Shown: positions 1 to 8,997 of the stretch, piece by piece
Position numbering within the stretch: the first letter of the stretch is position 1
Layout: every line of letters starts with the position of its first letter
Source of the DNA: Chitinophaga pinensis
GTDB taxonomy: Bacteria > Pseudomonadota > Gammaproteobacteria > Burkholderiales > SG8-41
Assembly (NCBI GenBank): GCA_943329075.2
Contig: CALQCM020000026.1
Location: 1-55,088 of the forward strand
Direction: 5' to 3'
DNA: 55,088 nt
The notes under the pieces: generated by a model
Databases searched by the model: none
Told to the model about the DNA's origin: nothing
What the model saw: only the letters and a program-made list of their open reading frames with translations
Made by a program: the position numbers and the translations under genes

Positions 1-107
1 CCAACACAGAGAAAAAACCGTTCATGCACACGCCGTTTCTCATCACCTTACATTCAACCTATTGATTTGTACAGATCTTTAGTTCTAAAAGCCGGGGAAA
101 CATCAGG

Positions 108-174
108 GGCAGGGGTGAGGGTGAACGTTGCGCTGCCCCCCACCCTATCCCTCCCCCACAAGGGGGGAGGGGAC
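108..174. repeat. REP-like intergenic palindrome
   Basis: A G-rich stretch (108-125) and a C-rich stretch (135-157) are partly complementary. The C-rich arm CCCTCCCCC (149-157) then pairs perfectly with GGGGGAGGG (63 positions into the block, 163-171) across a 5-nt loop. It lies just past the stop of the minus-strand Bug gene and has no T-run in that direction, so it looks like a dispersed intergenic repeat and not a terminator. The rest of positions 1-201 holds no recognisable gene. Confidence 0.5.
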
Positions 175-201
175 CTGCTAATGACGACCGATGAAACTTT
201 C

Positions 202-1161
202 CTATTCTGCTTTTATCCCTGCCTCGCGTATCACCTTGCCCCACTTGGCAATTTCATTCTTCACGATGGTGTTGAAACCCTCGGGCGTGGTCGGCGCGGC
301 AAGCGCGCCGAATTCGGCGAAGCGTTTTTTCAAATCGTCGCTCGCCATCGTCTTGTGGATTTCGGCATTGAGGCGGTCGATGGTTGTTTTCGGTACTTTT
401 GCCGCGGTAAACACACCCCACCACAAATCGTTGTCGTAACCCGGCAGCGTTTCCGCGATTGCCGGCAGGTTGGGCAGGAAGGCCGAGCGTTGCGGGCTGC
501 TGACACCGATGGCGCGCAGGCGGCCCGATTGCATTTGCGCTTCGACCGCGGTCAGGCTCACCAGCAGCACCTGCACCTGGCCCGCCATCAGATCGGTGAT
601 CGCCGGCGCCATGCCCTTGTGCGGCACGTGCACCATGTCGATCTTCGCCATCGACTTCAACACTTCGACGCCGAAGTGATTGATGCCGCCGATGCCCGAC
701 GAGGTGTAATTGAGCTGGCCCGGCCGCGCGCGCGCGATGGCGATCAATTCCTTGACGTTCTTCGCCGGCACCGACGGATGCACCACCAGCACCATCGGCC
801 CGCGTGCCACCATGGTGATGCCGGTGAGGTCGTTGAGCGGATCGAACGGCAGCTTCGCCATCAGTGCGGCACCGGTCGTGTAAGTCGTCGAGGTCATGTA
901 GAGCGTGTTGCCGTCGGCGGCGGCTTTCGCCGTGAGATCGGCGGCGATCATTTGCGAGGCGCCCGGGCGATTGTCGACCACCACCGGCTGGGCGAGCGCC
1001 TCCGAGAGCCGCTGGCCGATGGCGCGCGCGAAAATATCGTTGCTGCCGCCGGCCGGTGCGCCGACCAGAAAGCGCACCGTCTTGCCGGCCGGTTGCGCCG
1101 ATACGGTGGTCGCAGCCACGATGGCGGCGAGCGTGAGCGCCAGACGCGTCGCGGCGAGCAT
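202..1161 (-). CDS. Bug-family tripartite tricarboxylate transporter substrate-binding protein
   Basis: This 319-residue protein matches the TctC/Bug family of periplasmic binding proteins, which capture carboxylates for TTT transporters. A signal peptide ends near residue 22 (VSAQ). Family motifs are visible: VDNRPGA, LPFDPLNDL, HVPHKG and a C-terminal segment ending KWGKVIREAGIKAE. Its ATG shares one base with the TGA of the upstream oxidoreductase, so the two are translationally coupled. No TctA or TctB membrane subunit is nearby, which is usual for Bug proteins in Burkholderiales. The ligand cannot be read from the sequence. A catabolic role with the neighbouring dehydrogenase and PrpB is an inference. 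Confidence 0.9.
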   Translation of the reverse strand: MLAATRLALTLAAIVAATTVSAQPAGKTVRFLVGAPAGGSNDIFARAIGQRLSEALAQPVVVDNRPGASQMIAADLTAKAAADGNTLYMTSTTYTTGAALMAKLPFDPLNDLTGITMVARGPMVLVVHPSVPAKNVKELIAIARARPGQLNYTSSGIGGINHFGVEVLKSMAKIDMVHVPHKGMAPAITDLMAGQVQVLLVSLTAVEAQMQSGRLRAIGVSSPQRSAFLPNLPAIAETLPGYDNDLWWGVFTAAKVPKTTIDRLNAEIHKTMASDDLKKRFAEFGALAAPTTPEGFNTIVKNEIAKWGKVIREAGIKAE

Positions 1162-2054
1162 CAGCCGCGCGCCTCGATCAGCGCGGTCAGTACCGGTTCG
1201 ATCGAGTCGGGTTCCTTGCCGTTATAGCGCTCAGGCATTTTCATGTCGATCAACTCCTTGAACATGGCGTGGGTGGCGCGTGTCATGCGCGTCGGCGCGC
1301 CGACGGATTTCAACAGTTCGAGAGAATCGGCCATTTCGTGTATGCGCCGCCCCGCATGCACCGCGGTGCCGCAGACGAATCGCTTGATGATCTGCTGGAA
1401 CGGTTTGGCGTCGATGAAGGCAGCCATGTCGGCGGCCACCGCATCGCGCACGCCGCAGCGTTGCGCCGCCTCCAGTGATTCGAGCAGGAGACCAGCGAGT
1501 CCCTTCATGCAAACGCTGCGGATCAGTTTCATGGCACTGGCGGCACCCGGTTTGTCGCCAACGATCTCAACCGCCATGCCGTAAGGCGCCACCAGATCGC
1601 GAAAGCGCGCGGCAGTGCTGCCGCTGGCGAACAGCGGCGCTTTGATGCCGTCGAGCGGCACCGCGCTCATGATGGCGGCATCAACGAAGGCGCAGCGTCC
1701 GTCAAGCAGTGTGGCGATACGCTCAATGGTTTTGACGCCGACGGTATTGGCATCGACGTAAATGTGATGCTCACCAAGGTAACGCTTGATGCTGCGCAGC
1801 GCCGGCAGCGCGGCTTTTCCCGGCGTCAGCGCGATGATGAGGTTGGCGCGTTTGCACAACTCCTTCGGTGTCGCCACGATTTCGATGCCGTGTTCCGTGG
1901 CAAAGACGCGCAGCGGGTCGGCCGCGCCGGCCGCTGCCGCCGAGCGGCTGTAGGCGACGACGTCTTTGAGGCCGGCTTTGACAAAATCGGCGGCGAAACG
2001 CTGGCCGGCCTCGCCGAAGCCGAGCAGGCCGAGGCGCAAAGTTGAATCGTTCAT
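1161..2054 (-). CDS. NAD(P)-dependent oxidoreductase, 3-hydroxyisobutyrate dehydrogenase-like with DUF1932
   Basis: A 297-residue protein with an N-terminal Rossmann fold (LGLLGFGEAGQRFA, residues about 6-19) and a helical C-terminal half resembling the DUF1932 phosphogluconate-dehydrogenase-like domain. It probably reduces or oxidises a beta-hydroxyacid with NAD(P). The ATG at 2054 is chosen over an upstream in-frame start because a GCGGAG ribosome site lies just before it and the Rossmann motif starts immediately after. It is followed without a gap by the Bug gene. It diverges from prpB, so the 2055-2264 interval should hold promoters for both directions. The substrate is unknown. Confidence 0.85.
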   Translation of the reverse strand: MNDSTLRLGLLGFGEAGQRFAADFVKAGLKDVVAYSRSAAAAGAADPLRVFATEHGIEIVATPKELCKRANLIIALTPGKAALPALRSIKRYLGEHHIYVDANTVGVKTIERIATLLDGRCAFVDAAIMSAVPLDGIKAPLFASGSTAARFRDLVAPYGMAVEIVGDKPGAASAMKLIRSVCMKGLAGLLLESLEAAQRCGVRDAVAADMAAFIDAKPFQQIIKRFVCGTAVHAGRRIHEMADSLELLKSVGAPTRMTRATHAMFKELIDMKMPERYNGKEPDSIEPVLTALIEARG

Positions 2055-2264
2055 TAATGCTCCGCAGGGTTCAGGTGGCGGCGCGGCGTTTTGCGCCCGA
2101 GGGCGGATTCTGCCACGTTCGCGCATACCGCCCCAAGTCGCCGCCGGCCAGCGCAAGCGGCCGGCGGGTGCCTGCGTTAAAATTGCGGCTGTTCGTCGCG
2201 CCGCGCGCAGTTTCGATCGCTGTCAAAGGCGGCCGCCCGTTTTCAACCGATCCAGGAGTTCACC

Positions 2265-3158
2265 ATGACCGACCGTTCCTCCGCCGGTGCGCGTTTCCGC
2301 GCCGCTGTTGCCGCTGAAAAACCCTTGCAGATCGTCGGTGCCATCAATGCTTATCACGCGCGGCTTGCCGAGCGTTCGGGCTACAAGGCCATTTACCTCT
2401 CGGGTGGCGGGGTGGCGGCCGGTTCGCTCGGCCTGCCCGATCTGGGCATCAGCAATCTCGACGACGTGCTGACCGACATCCGCCGCATCACCGACGTCTG
2501 CGATCTGCCGCTGCTGGTCGACGTCGACACCGGTTTCGGTTCGAGCGCCTTCAACGTCGCGCGCACCGTCAAATCGCTGATCAAATTCGGCGCCGGTGCG
2601 ATGCACATCGAAGACCAGATCGGCGCCAAGCGCTGCGGGCACCGCCCGAACAAGGAACTGGTGACACAGGCGGAAATGGTCGACCGTATCAAGGCCGCGG
2701 TCGATGCGAAAACCGATTCCAATTTCGTCGTCATGGCGCGCACGGATGCGCTGGCGGTCGAAGGCATGCAGGCGGCAATTGATCGCGCCTGCGCCTGTGT
2801 CGAAGCGGGTGCGGACATGATTTTCCCGGAAGCGATGACGGAACTGTCGATGTACAAAAAATTCGCCGATGCGGTGAAGGTGCCCATTCTTGCCAACATC
2901 ACTGAGTTCGGCGCCACGCCGCTCTTCACTGTCGATGAGCTGAAGAGCGCGGACGTGGCGATGGCGCTCTATCCGCTGTCGGCCTTCCGCGCCATGAACG
3001 CCGCCGCGCTCAACGTCTACCAGGCGATCCGCAAGGACGGCACGCAGAAAAACGTCGTCGATACCATGCAGTCGCGCAACGATTTGTATGATTACCTCGG
3101 CTACCACGCCTACGAGCAGAAGCTCGACGGCTTGTTTGCCAAGGGCAAGAAAAAGTAA
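2265..3158 (+). CDS. prpB: 2-methylisocitrate lyase / isocitrate lyase-PEP mutase family
   Basis: At 297 residues this is the normal length for PrpB, which splits 2-methylisocitrate into pyruvate and succinate in the methylcitrate cycle of propionate breakdown. The catalytic loop KRCGH is at residues 122-126 (C124), and the metal-binding DVDTGFG is at 86-92. The prpC and acnD partners are not adjacent, and the MmgE/PrpD protein at 48910 is far away. A related carboxyvinyl-carboxyphosphonate or oxaloacetate-hydrolase-like activity therefore cannot be excluded. A GGAG ribosome site precedes the ATG. Confidence 0.85.
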   Translation: MTDRSSAGARFRAAVAAEKPLQIVGAINAYHARLAERSGYKAIYLSGGGVAAGSLGLPDLGISNLDDVLTDIRRITDVCDLPLLVDVDTGFGSSAFNVARTVKSLIKFGAGAMHIEDQIGAKRCGHRPNKELVTQAEMVDRIKAAVDAKTDSNFVVMARTDALAVEGMQAAIDRACACVEAGADMIFPEAMTELSMYKKFADAVKVPILANITEFGATPLFTVDELKSADVAMALYPLSAFRAMNAAALNVYQAIRKDGTQKNVVDTMQSRNDLYDYLGYHAYEQKLDGLFAKGKKK

Positions 3159-3163
3159 ACGCG

Positions 3164-3724
3164 ATGCCGGTGGCGAACAACGCGATCGCCGGCCTCCTGG
3201 CGCTGGCGCGCGCCTTTCCGCAGCGCCTCATTGCGCAGCGCGAACACCGTTGGCTGCAACTGCGCCGCGAACTGGCGCCGGCCGACGTCGAGGGCCAGAC
3301 CGTGCTGGTGATCGGTGTCGGCGCGGTCGGTTCGGCGGTGGCGCGATTTGCGCAGGCGCTCAAGATGAAAGTTATCGGCGTGCGGCGCTCGCCGCGCGGC
3401 GACGAACCGGTCGATGAAATGCACGCGCCGGCGCAATTGCCGGCGCTGCTGCCGCGCGCGAACTGGGTGGTGCTGGCTTGCCCGCATACGGCCGCAACGC
3501 ATCATCTGCTCGATGCGCGCGCGCTCGCGCTGCTGCCGCGCGGCGCCGGTGTCATCAACGTCGTCGACGGCGGTTTGCTCGATGAAGCCGCGTTGATCGA
3601 TGCGCTGAACCGCGGTCAGGTCGGCAGCGCCTACCTCGCGGCGTTTGCCACGATGCCGCTGCCGGCGGACGCGCCGTTGCGTGCGATCCCGGGCCTGATG
3701 TTAGCGCCCACTGCGGCGATTTAG
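3164..3724 (+). CDS. Truncated D-2-hydroxyacid dehydrogenase, NAD-binding domain only
   Basis: This 186-residue ORF covers only the central NAD-binding part of a D-2-hydroxyacid dehydrogenase. The dinucleotide motif VIGVGAVGSAVA is near residues 49-60, followed by VVLACPHTAATHHLL and the GLLDEAALIDAL helix. Family members are about 310-330 residues. Here roughly 100 N-terminal residues are missing. The ORF stops at LAPTAAI, where the conserved TPH(V/I)AG catalytic histidine should be. It starts 5 nt after the prpB stop, so there is no room for the lost N-terminus. Reading it as a decaying gene is an inference; a cofactor-binding remnant with another role is possible but unlikely. Confidence 0.7.
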   Translation: MPVANNAIAGLLALARAFPQRLIAQREHRWLQLRRELAPADVEGQTVLVIGVGAVGSAVARFAQALKMKVIGVRRSPRGDEPVDEMHAPAQLPALLPRANWVVLACPHTAATHHLLDARALALLPRGAGVINVVDGGLLDEAALIDALNRGQVGSAYLAAFATMPLPADAPLRAIPGLMLAPTAAI

Positions 3725-3763
3725 GCCGTCCTGCAAAGACCGCCGTTGGGGCGGCCCCGGCGC

Positions 3764-3769
3764 TATAAT
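3764..3769 (+). promoter_or_regulatory. Candidate -10 box for hemA
   Basis: A perfect TATAAT lies 27 nt before the hemA ATG in otherwise very GC-rich DNA. No convincing -35 box is seen at the expected distance. Confidence 0.4.
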
Positions 3770-3796
3770 AGGCGCCCCACCCAGGGTCCGGATTTT

Positions 3797-5050
3797 ATGG
3801 AGTTATTTGCCTTCGGTATCAACCATCACACCGCGCCGCTGTCGCTGCGCGAACAGGTGGTTTTCAGCGCCGAAAACATGGTGCAGGCTTTGCGCGACCT
3901 CGTTGACCATAACCCGGTCAAGGAGGCGGCGATTATTTCGACCTGCAACCGCACCGAAATCTATTGCCACACGGCCGAACCGCAGCAGGCGATGCACTGG
4001 CTCGCCAATTTTCACCAGTTGAAGGCGCACCACCTCGAACCGCACATGTTCCAGTTGCCGCAGGAACGCGCGGTCAAACACGCGTTTCGTGTCGCCAGCG
4101 GACTCGATTCGATGGTGCTGGGCGAACCGCAGATCCTCGGCCAGTTCAAGAGCGCGGTGCGCGCGGCCGAATCGGCCGGCACGCTGGGTCTGCTGCTGAA
4201 CAAATTGTTCCAGCGCACGTTTTCGGTGGCGAAAGCGGTGCGTTCGGAAACCGACATCGGCGCGAGTACGGTGTCGATGGCCTCGGCGGCGGTAAAACTC
4301 GCCGAACGCATCTATCCGAAGATCGCCGACCAGAACGTGCTGTTTATCGGCGCCGGTGAAATGATCGAGTTGTGCGCGACACATTTTTCGGCGCAGCACC
4401 CGAAGCACGCCACCTTTGCCAATCGCACGCTCGAACGCGCGCAGCTGCTGGCCGATCGCTTTCGCGGCCGCACCATCACCTTCAACGAGCTGGCGTCGCA
4501 ACTGGCGGGGCACGACATCATCGTCACCTGCACGGCGAGCACGCTGCCGATCATCGGCAAGGGCCTGATCGAATCCGCGCTGCGCGCGCGCAAGCACCGG
4601 CCGATCCTGATCATCGATCTGGCGGTGCCGCGCGACGTCGAGGCCGAGGTCGAGAAACTCGATGACGTGTTTCTCTACACGGTGGACGATCTGGGCCGCC
4701 TCGCGCGCGAAGGGCTCGACATGCGCCATTCCGCGGTGGCGCAGGCCGAGGCCATCATCGAAACCCAGGTCGGCGATTTCATGCAGTGGATGGACAACCG
4801 CCAGCTGGTGCCGACCATACGCGCGCTGCGCGACGATGCCGAGCGCATGCGCCGCCATGAGCTCGAGCGCGCCATGCACCGCCTGTCGCACGGCGAAGAT
4901 GTGACGCAGGTGCTCGAGCAGATGAGCCACGCGCTGACCAATAAATTTCTGCACGCGCCGACGCACGCGCTCAACCACGCCAGCGACGAAGACCGCGAGC
5001 AGCTCGTCGCCATGCTGCGGCGCCTGCATCAACTGAAACACTCAGAATGA
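3797..5050 (+). CDS. hemA: Glutamyl-tRNA reductase
   Basis: HemA (417 residues) reduces glutamyl-tRNA(Glu) to glutamate-1-semialdehyde, the first committed step of C5-pathway tetrapyrrole synthesis. The start at 3797 gives the standard N-terminus [15 protein letters not shown]. The nucleophile is C50 in STCNRTE, the NADPH-binding domain begins near FIGAGEM, and the helical dimerisation domain fills the last 100 residues. Its stop overlaps the prfA start by 4 nt (ATGA), the classic hemA-prfA coupling. The other heme genes here (hemC, hemD, hemX, hemY) are a separate cluster from 18099. Confidence 0.97.
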   Translation: MELFAFGINHHTAPLSLREQVVFSAENMVQALRDLVDHNPVKEAAIISTCNRTEIYCHTAEPQQAMHWLANFHQLKAHHLEPHMFQLPQERAVKHAFRVASGLDSMVLGEPQILGQFKSAVRAAESAGTLGLLLNKLFQRTFSVAKAVRSETDIGASTVSMASAAVKLAERIYPKIADQNVLFIGAGEMIELCATHFSAQHPKHATFANRTLERAQLLADRFRGRTITFNELASQLAGHDIIVTCTASTLPIIGKGLIESALRARKHRPILIIDLAVPRDVEAEVEKLDDVFLYTVDDLGRLAREGLDMRHSAVAQAEAIIETQVGDFMQWMDNRQLVPTIRALRDDAERMRRHELERAMHRLSHGEDVTQVLEQMSHALTNKFLHAPTHALNHASDEDREQLVAMLRRLHQLKHSE

Positions 5051-6138
5051 AACAAAGCATTGCCGCCAAACTTGCGCAACTGACCATCCGCCTGGAAGAA
5101 CTCAACCAGTTGCTCAGTTCCGAAGACGCCACCAACGACCTCAACAACTATCGCAAGCTGACGCGCGAGCACGCCGAGATCGGGCCGGTGGTCGAGCTCT
5201 ACAGGAGCTATCACAAGGGCGAGGAGGACATCGCCGCCGCTCAGGAAATGGCGGCCGATCCGTCGATGCGCGAGTTTGCCGAAGCCGAGATTGCGGAAAC
5301 GCGCACGCGGCTGGTCGATCTAGAGAAGCGCCTGCAGACCGAACTCCTGCCGAAAGACCCCAACGACGAGCGCAACATCTTCCTCGAAATCCGCGCCGGC
5401 ACCGGCGGCGACGAGTCGGCGCTGTTTTCGGCGGACCTCTTCCGCATGTATACGCGCTACGCCGAGCGCAAGCGCTGGCAGGTCGAGATCATGTCGCAGA
5501 GCCAGAGCGAGCTTGGCGGCTACAAGGAAATCATCGCGCGTGTTGCCGGGCAGGGCGCCTATTCGAAACTCAAGTTTGAATCCGGCGGGCACCGCGTGCA
5601 GCGCGTGCCGGCCACCGAAACGCAGGGCCGTATCCACACCTCGGCATGCACGGTGGCGGTGCTTGCGGAAGTCGATGCGGTGGCCGATGTCGTGTTGAAC
5701 CCGGCGGAGATGCGCATCGACACCTTCCGTGCTTCGGGTGCGGGCGGCCAGCACATCAACAAAACCGATTCGGCGATCCGCATCACGCATTTGCCCACCG
5801 GCATCGTCGTCGAATGTCAGGACGACCGTTCGCAGCACAAGAACAAGGCGCGTGCGCTGGCGGTGCTCGCCGCGCGCATCAAGGACCAGCAGGTGCGTGC
5901 GCAGAATCAGAAAACCGCCGCTGAGCGCAAATCGCTGATCGGCAGTGGTGATCGTTCCGAGCGCATCCGCACCTACAATTTCCCGCAGGGCCGCATCACC
6001 GACCACCGCATCAACCTCACGCTCTACAAGATCGCCGCCATCATGGACGGCGACCTCGACGAGCTGACTGGTGCGCTCTCCGCCGAGCATCAGGCCGAAC
6101 AACTGGCGGCGCTTGGTGAAGAGACGCAGGCGGCCTGA
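5047..6138 (+). CDS. prfA: Peptide chain release factor 1
   Basis: RF1 (363 residues) ends translation at UAA and UAG. The codon-recognition tripeptide PAT is at 188-190, which marks RF1 and not RF2. The peptidyl-tRNA hydrolysis motif GGQ is at 233-235, its glutamine being the target of PrmC methylation. The modifying enzyme prmC is the next gene. The ATG overlaps the hemA stop. Length and motifs are complete. Confidence 0.97.
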   Translation: MKQSIAAKLAQLTIRLEELNQLLSSEDATNDLNNYRKLTREHAEIGPVVELYRSYHKGEEDIAAAQEMAADPSMREFAEAEIAETRTRLVDLEKRLQTELLPKDPNDERNIFLEIRAGTGGDESALFSADLFRMYTRYAERKRWQVEIMSQSQSELGGYKEIIARVAGQGAYSKLKFESGGHRVQRVPATETQGRIHTSACTVAVLAEVDAVADVVLNPAEMRIDTFRASGAGGQHINKTDSAIRITHLPTGIVVECQDDRSQHKNKARALAVLAARIKDQQVRAQNQKTAAERKSLIGSGDRSERIRTYNFPQGRITDHRINLTLYKIAAIMDGDLDELTGALSAEHQAEQLAALGEETQAA

Positions 6139-6169
6139 AGCGCGGCCGGTACGCGCGGCGGCAATTTCA

Positions 6170-7006
6170 ATGACGGTAACGATTGCACAGGCGCAGGCGG
6201 CCTCGGCGCTCGAGGCCACCGATGCCCGGGTGCTGCTGCGCCATGCGCTCGGCGTCGATGCGGTTTATCTGATCGCGCATGCGGGCGATGCATTGAAGGC
6301 CGAGCAGCAGAAACAATTCGCCGCGCTGGCGGAACGCCGCCGTGCCGGCGAACCGGTGGCCTACATCACCGGCACGCGCGAGTTCTACGGTCTTGAATTT
6401 GCTGTCACGCCGGCGGTGCTGATTCCGCGGCCGGAAACCGAACTGCTGGTCGAATGGGCATTGGAACACATTGCGCCGGCAGCGCAGCCGCGTGTGCTTG
6501 ATCTCGGCACCGGCAGCGGTTGCATTGCGCTCAGCCTCGCGCATGAACGCCCGCGCGCGCAGCTGTGCGCGGTGGACTGCAGCGAGGCTGCGCTCGACGT
6601 CGCGCGCAGCAATGCGCAGCGACACCGCATCGGCAACGTGACCTTTCTGCACAGCGACTGGTTTGCCGCACTCGGCACCCAGCGTTTCGATTGCATTGTG
6701 TCGAACCCGCCTTATATCGCCGCTGGCGACGCGCATCTGGCGCAGGGTGATTTGCGCTTCGAGCCGGCCGGCGCCTTGTCTTCCGGAAAAGACGGCCTTG
6801 ATGCAATCTGCTTGATTGTGACGGCGGCGCCTCAATATCTGCAGGCGGGCGGCTGGCTCGTTTTCGAGCACGGTTACGATCAGGCTGCGCGTTGTCGTGC
6901 CCGGCTGGAAGCGGCCGGCTTCACGCAGGTGTTTTCGCATTGCGACCTTGCCGGCATCGAGCGCATCAGCGGCGGCCGTCTTGACGCCATCCCGAGCAAA
7001 AGTTAG
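6170..7006 (+). CDS. prmC: Release factor glutamine methyltransferase
   Basis: PrmC (278 residues) uses S-adenosylmethionine to methylate the GGQ glutamine of RF1 and RF2. The SAM-binding motif DLGTGSG is at 111-117 and the catalytic NPPY at 179-182. The N-terminal helical domain binds the release factor. The ATG at 6170 was chosen because the family-like N-terminus begins there and the upstream in-frame codons lie within prfA. The gene follows prfA by 31 nt, in the conserved hemA-prfA-prmC order. Confidence 0.95.
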   Translation: MTVTIAQAQAASALEATDARVLLRHALGVDAVYLIAHAGDALKAEQQKQFAALAERRRAGEPVAYITGTREFYGLEFAVTPAVLIPRPETELLVEWALEHIAPAAQPRVLDLGTGSGCIALSLAHERPRAQLCAVDCSEAALDVARSNAQRHRIGNVTFLHSDWFAALGTQRFDCIVSNPPYIAAGDAHLAQGDLRFEPAGALSSGKDGLDAICLIVTAAPQYLQAGGWLVFEHGYDQAARCRARLEAAGFTQVFSHCDLAGIERISGGRLDAIPSKS

Positions 7007-7059
7007 AATACCGTATCAATTTTGTCAGGTATTAATTTTTTCGAATATCAGGAGCAGCC

Positions 7060-7365
7060 ATGAGCACGCAGGAACTGATCAAAGAACAGGTTACGAAGAA
7101 CAAGGTTGTTCTTTACATGAAGGGCACGCCGGATTTTCCGCAGTGCGGTTTTTCCGCCAACACCATCGGCATTCTGAAGGAATGCGGTGTCAAGGAAATG
7201 TTCACCGTCAACGTGCTGGAGAACCCGGAAATCCGCCAGGGCATCAAGCAATACGCCAACTGGCCGACCATTCCGCAGCTCTACATTAACGGCGAATTTG
7301 TCGGCGGCTCGGACATCGTCAGCGAGATGTTTCAGAACGGCGAACTGCAGACGCTGCTGAAGTAA
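7060..7365 (+). CDS. grxD: Monothiol glutaredoxin (Grx4 type)
   Basis: A 101-residue single-domain glutaredoxin with the monothiol site CGFS at 29-32, and WPTIPQLYINGEFVGG, which holds the cis-proline and glutathione-binding residues. Such proteins bind a bridging [2Fe-2S] cluster and deliver it to apoproteins or iron-responsive regulators. AGGAGC precedes the ATG. It follows prmC by 53 nt and is closed by a strong terminator. Confidence 0.95.
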   Translation: MSTQELIKEQVTKNKVVLYMKGTPDFPQCGFSANTIGILKECGVKEMFTVNVLENPEIRQGIKQYANWPTIPQLYINGEFVGGSDIVSEMFQNGELQTLLK

Positions 7366-7385
7366 GCGGCTTGCGATTCCGGACC

Positions 7386-7412
7386 AAGGGCGCTGCGGCG
7401 CCCTTTTGTTTT
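7386..7412 (+). terminator. Rho-independent terminator after grxD
   Basis: AAGGGCGC (7386-7393) pairs with GCGCCCTT (7398-7405) across a TGCG loop, followed by TTGTTTTT. It lies 20 nt past the grxD stop and ends the hemA-prfA-prmC-grxD block. Confidence 0.85.
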
Positions 7413-7416
7413 TGGC

Positions 7417-8193
7417 TCACCAGAAAATATACAGATCGATCAGCGCGTGCGCGAGGATCAGCGGGCGCAGATCGCCGAGTTTGAGATACAGAATCGCCGC
7501 GGCGAGGCCGAACGCCGTCGCCCGGTAAAGTCCGACCGAACCCTGTTCCCAATGCGCGAGGCCGAAGATCAGCGCTGAACCGAAGATGTAAGTTTTGACC
7601 GCGTTCGGCCCGAGCAGCGCCGAGACCATCTGCCGAAATAATCCGCGGAACAGCAATTCTTCAATGACGCCCGCAGTCGCGGAAAAGAACAGTGCCACAA
7701 GCGCATGCAGGATGGCGTTGTCGGGCAGCGCCATGTTGTAACCGAAGTGCGCGGCAAATTGCAGATCAAGTTCCGGCAGGTCCATGACCAGCGTAAGCAG
7801 GGAATGCGGCAGGGCCAGCAACAGGCCGAGCGGAATCATCACCAGCGGCTCGCCGAGCAGAAACACCACGTACAGAAAACCCGCCCACCAGAACGTCAGC
7901 ACGGCGAGTTCGCCGCCGCGATAGGCACTGCCGCGACCGCTCAGGCACAGTTCATTGAAACCGAGTTGCAGGCGGCGATGCAAAAACCACAGCAGTGCAC
8001 CCGGCAGCACAATGAATTTCACCAGGTCATAGCCGATAAAGGCACTGGTATTGAGCACCAGCTCGGGCAGGAAAAAGCCGTCAACGATGGCGAGCACGTA
8101 ATACGGCAACAACAGGCCGAGCAATAATCGGCCGCTCTGCCGCACGAAATCAGGCGTGCCGGGGAGATTGGGATTGCCGAGTGACAGCGCCAT
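7417..8193 (-). CDS. CPBP-family intramembrane metalloprotease
   Basis: A 258-residue, multi-pass, very hydrophobic protein of the CAAX-protease/bacteriocin-processing (CPBP, Abi) family. The catalytic EELLFRG (EExxxR) motif sits in the second half, followed by the conserved FGLAHWEQG. These are integral-membrane glutamic or metallo-endopeptidases whose bacterial substrates are mostly unknown. It is the last gene of a minus-strand operon after the TauE/SafE protein (21 nt gap). Its stop faces the grxD terminator. Confidence 0.85.
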   Translation of the reverse strand: MALSLGNPNLPGTPDFVRQSGRLLLGLLLPYYVLAIVDGFFLPELVLNTSAFIGYDLVKFIVLPGALLWFLHRRLQLGFNELCLSGRGSAYRGGELAVLTFWWAGFLYVVFLLGEPLVMIPLGLLLALPHSLLTLVMDLPELDLQFAAHFGYNMALPDNAILHALVALFFSATAGVIEELLFRGLFRQMVSALLGPNAVKTYIFGSALIFGLAHWEQGSVGLYRATAFGLAAAILYLKLGDLRPLILAHALIDLYIFW

Positions 8194-8214
8194 CGCAGTA
8201 GCTCTTCGAAACGT

Positions 8215-8991
8215 TCAGCGCAGCCAGCTCAGATAACCGTATTGCGCCAGCAGCGCAAAGGCGATCACCCACAGCGCGCGCTTGACCCAGACGCGGTAGG
8301 TTTCGGCGTCGATGCGATGACGAATGCGCGCGCCGCCGAACACGCCGCCGATCGCGAATGCCACCAGCGGCAGCGTTGCCGCCCATTGCGTCATCGTCAC
8401 CCCGCCATGCAGTGTCAGCACGCTGAACTGCGTGGTTTTGCCGATGAAAAAGCAGATTTGCAGCGCCGGCACCAGCATCGCCGGCCCGAGGCCGAGCGCG
8501 AGGTAGTAGATGATCAGCGGTGGTGCCGCGACATTCGCGGTGCCCTCGAACAGGCCGGCGGCGGCACCCGCGAGCGGCGCGAAGGCACGCTCGTGACGGC
8601 GGATCAACGGCCACTCGCCGCGTGAAATGCGATCAAGATTGAGATAAATGAATATGATCGCCGCCAGCAGCAATTGATACGGAAATTTCGGCGCGCCGAC
8701 GAACACCCAGGTCCCCGCCAGTGCGCCCAGGAAAGCATAAACCGGCATCAGCCAGAAGCGTTTAAACACCGGTTTGAGCGAGCCGCAGGTGAGCAGCGTG
8801 GCGATCGTCGTCGAGAGTGTCGGCAGCAAAATCGTGATGATCGCGGTGCGCATGTCGGTCACCATCGCCACCATCGGTGTCGCCAGAAACGGAAAGCCGA
8901 AGCCGAGCGTGCCCTGGATGAAGCCGGACAGCGTGACTGCGAGGACGATCCACAAAATGACTTCGATCGTGATCGATTCAAAGCCGAACAT
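8215..8991 (-). CDS. TauE/SafE-family sulfite/organic anion exporter
   Basis: A 258-residue membrane protein with about eight hydrophobic segments and the family repeat GFIQGTLGFGFPFLATPM near the N-terminus; GAAAGLFEGTANVAAPP forms the second half-repeat. TauE/SafE proteins export sulfite, sulfoacetate or other small organic anions. It starts 6 nt after the stop of the FAD/Fe-S dehydrogenase, so it is co-transcribed with it. The anion is therefore plausibly related to that enzyme's hydroxyacid or keto acid, which is an inference. Confidence 0.85.
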   Translation of the reverse strand: MFGFESITIEVILWIVLAVTLSGFIQGTLGFGFPFLATPMVAMVTDMRTAIITILLPTLSTTIATLLTCGSLKPVFKRFWLMPVYAFLGALAGTWVFVGAPKFPYQLLLAAIIFIYLNLDRISRGEWPLIRRHERAFAPLAGAAAGLFEGTANVAAPPLIIYYLALGLGPAMLVPALQICFFIGKTTQFSVLTLHGGVTMTQWAATLPLVAFAIGGVFGGARIRHRIDAETYRVWVKRALWVIAFALLAQYGYLSWLR

Positions 8992-8997
8992 CGGGCA

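Noticed and set aside
67..1227. A long open frame on the plus strand over the first Bug gene
   Set aside because: It is antisense to a clear family protein, is arginine- and histidine-rich and matches nothing, which is typical of shadow frames in GC-rich DNA.
3803..5041. A 412-codon frame antisense to hemA
   Set aside because: Same reason: a shadow of a well-supported conserved gene.
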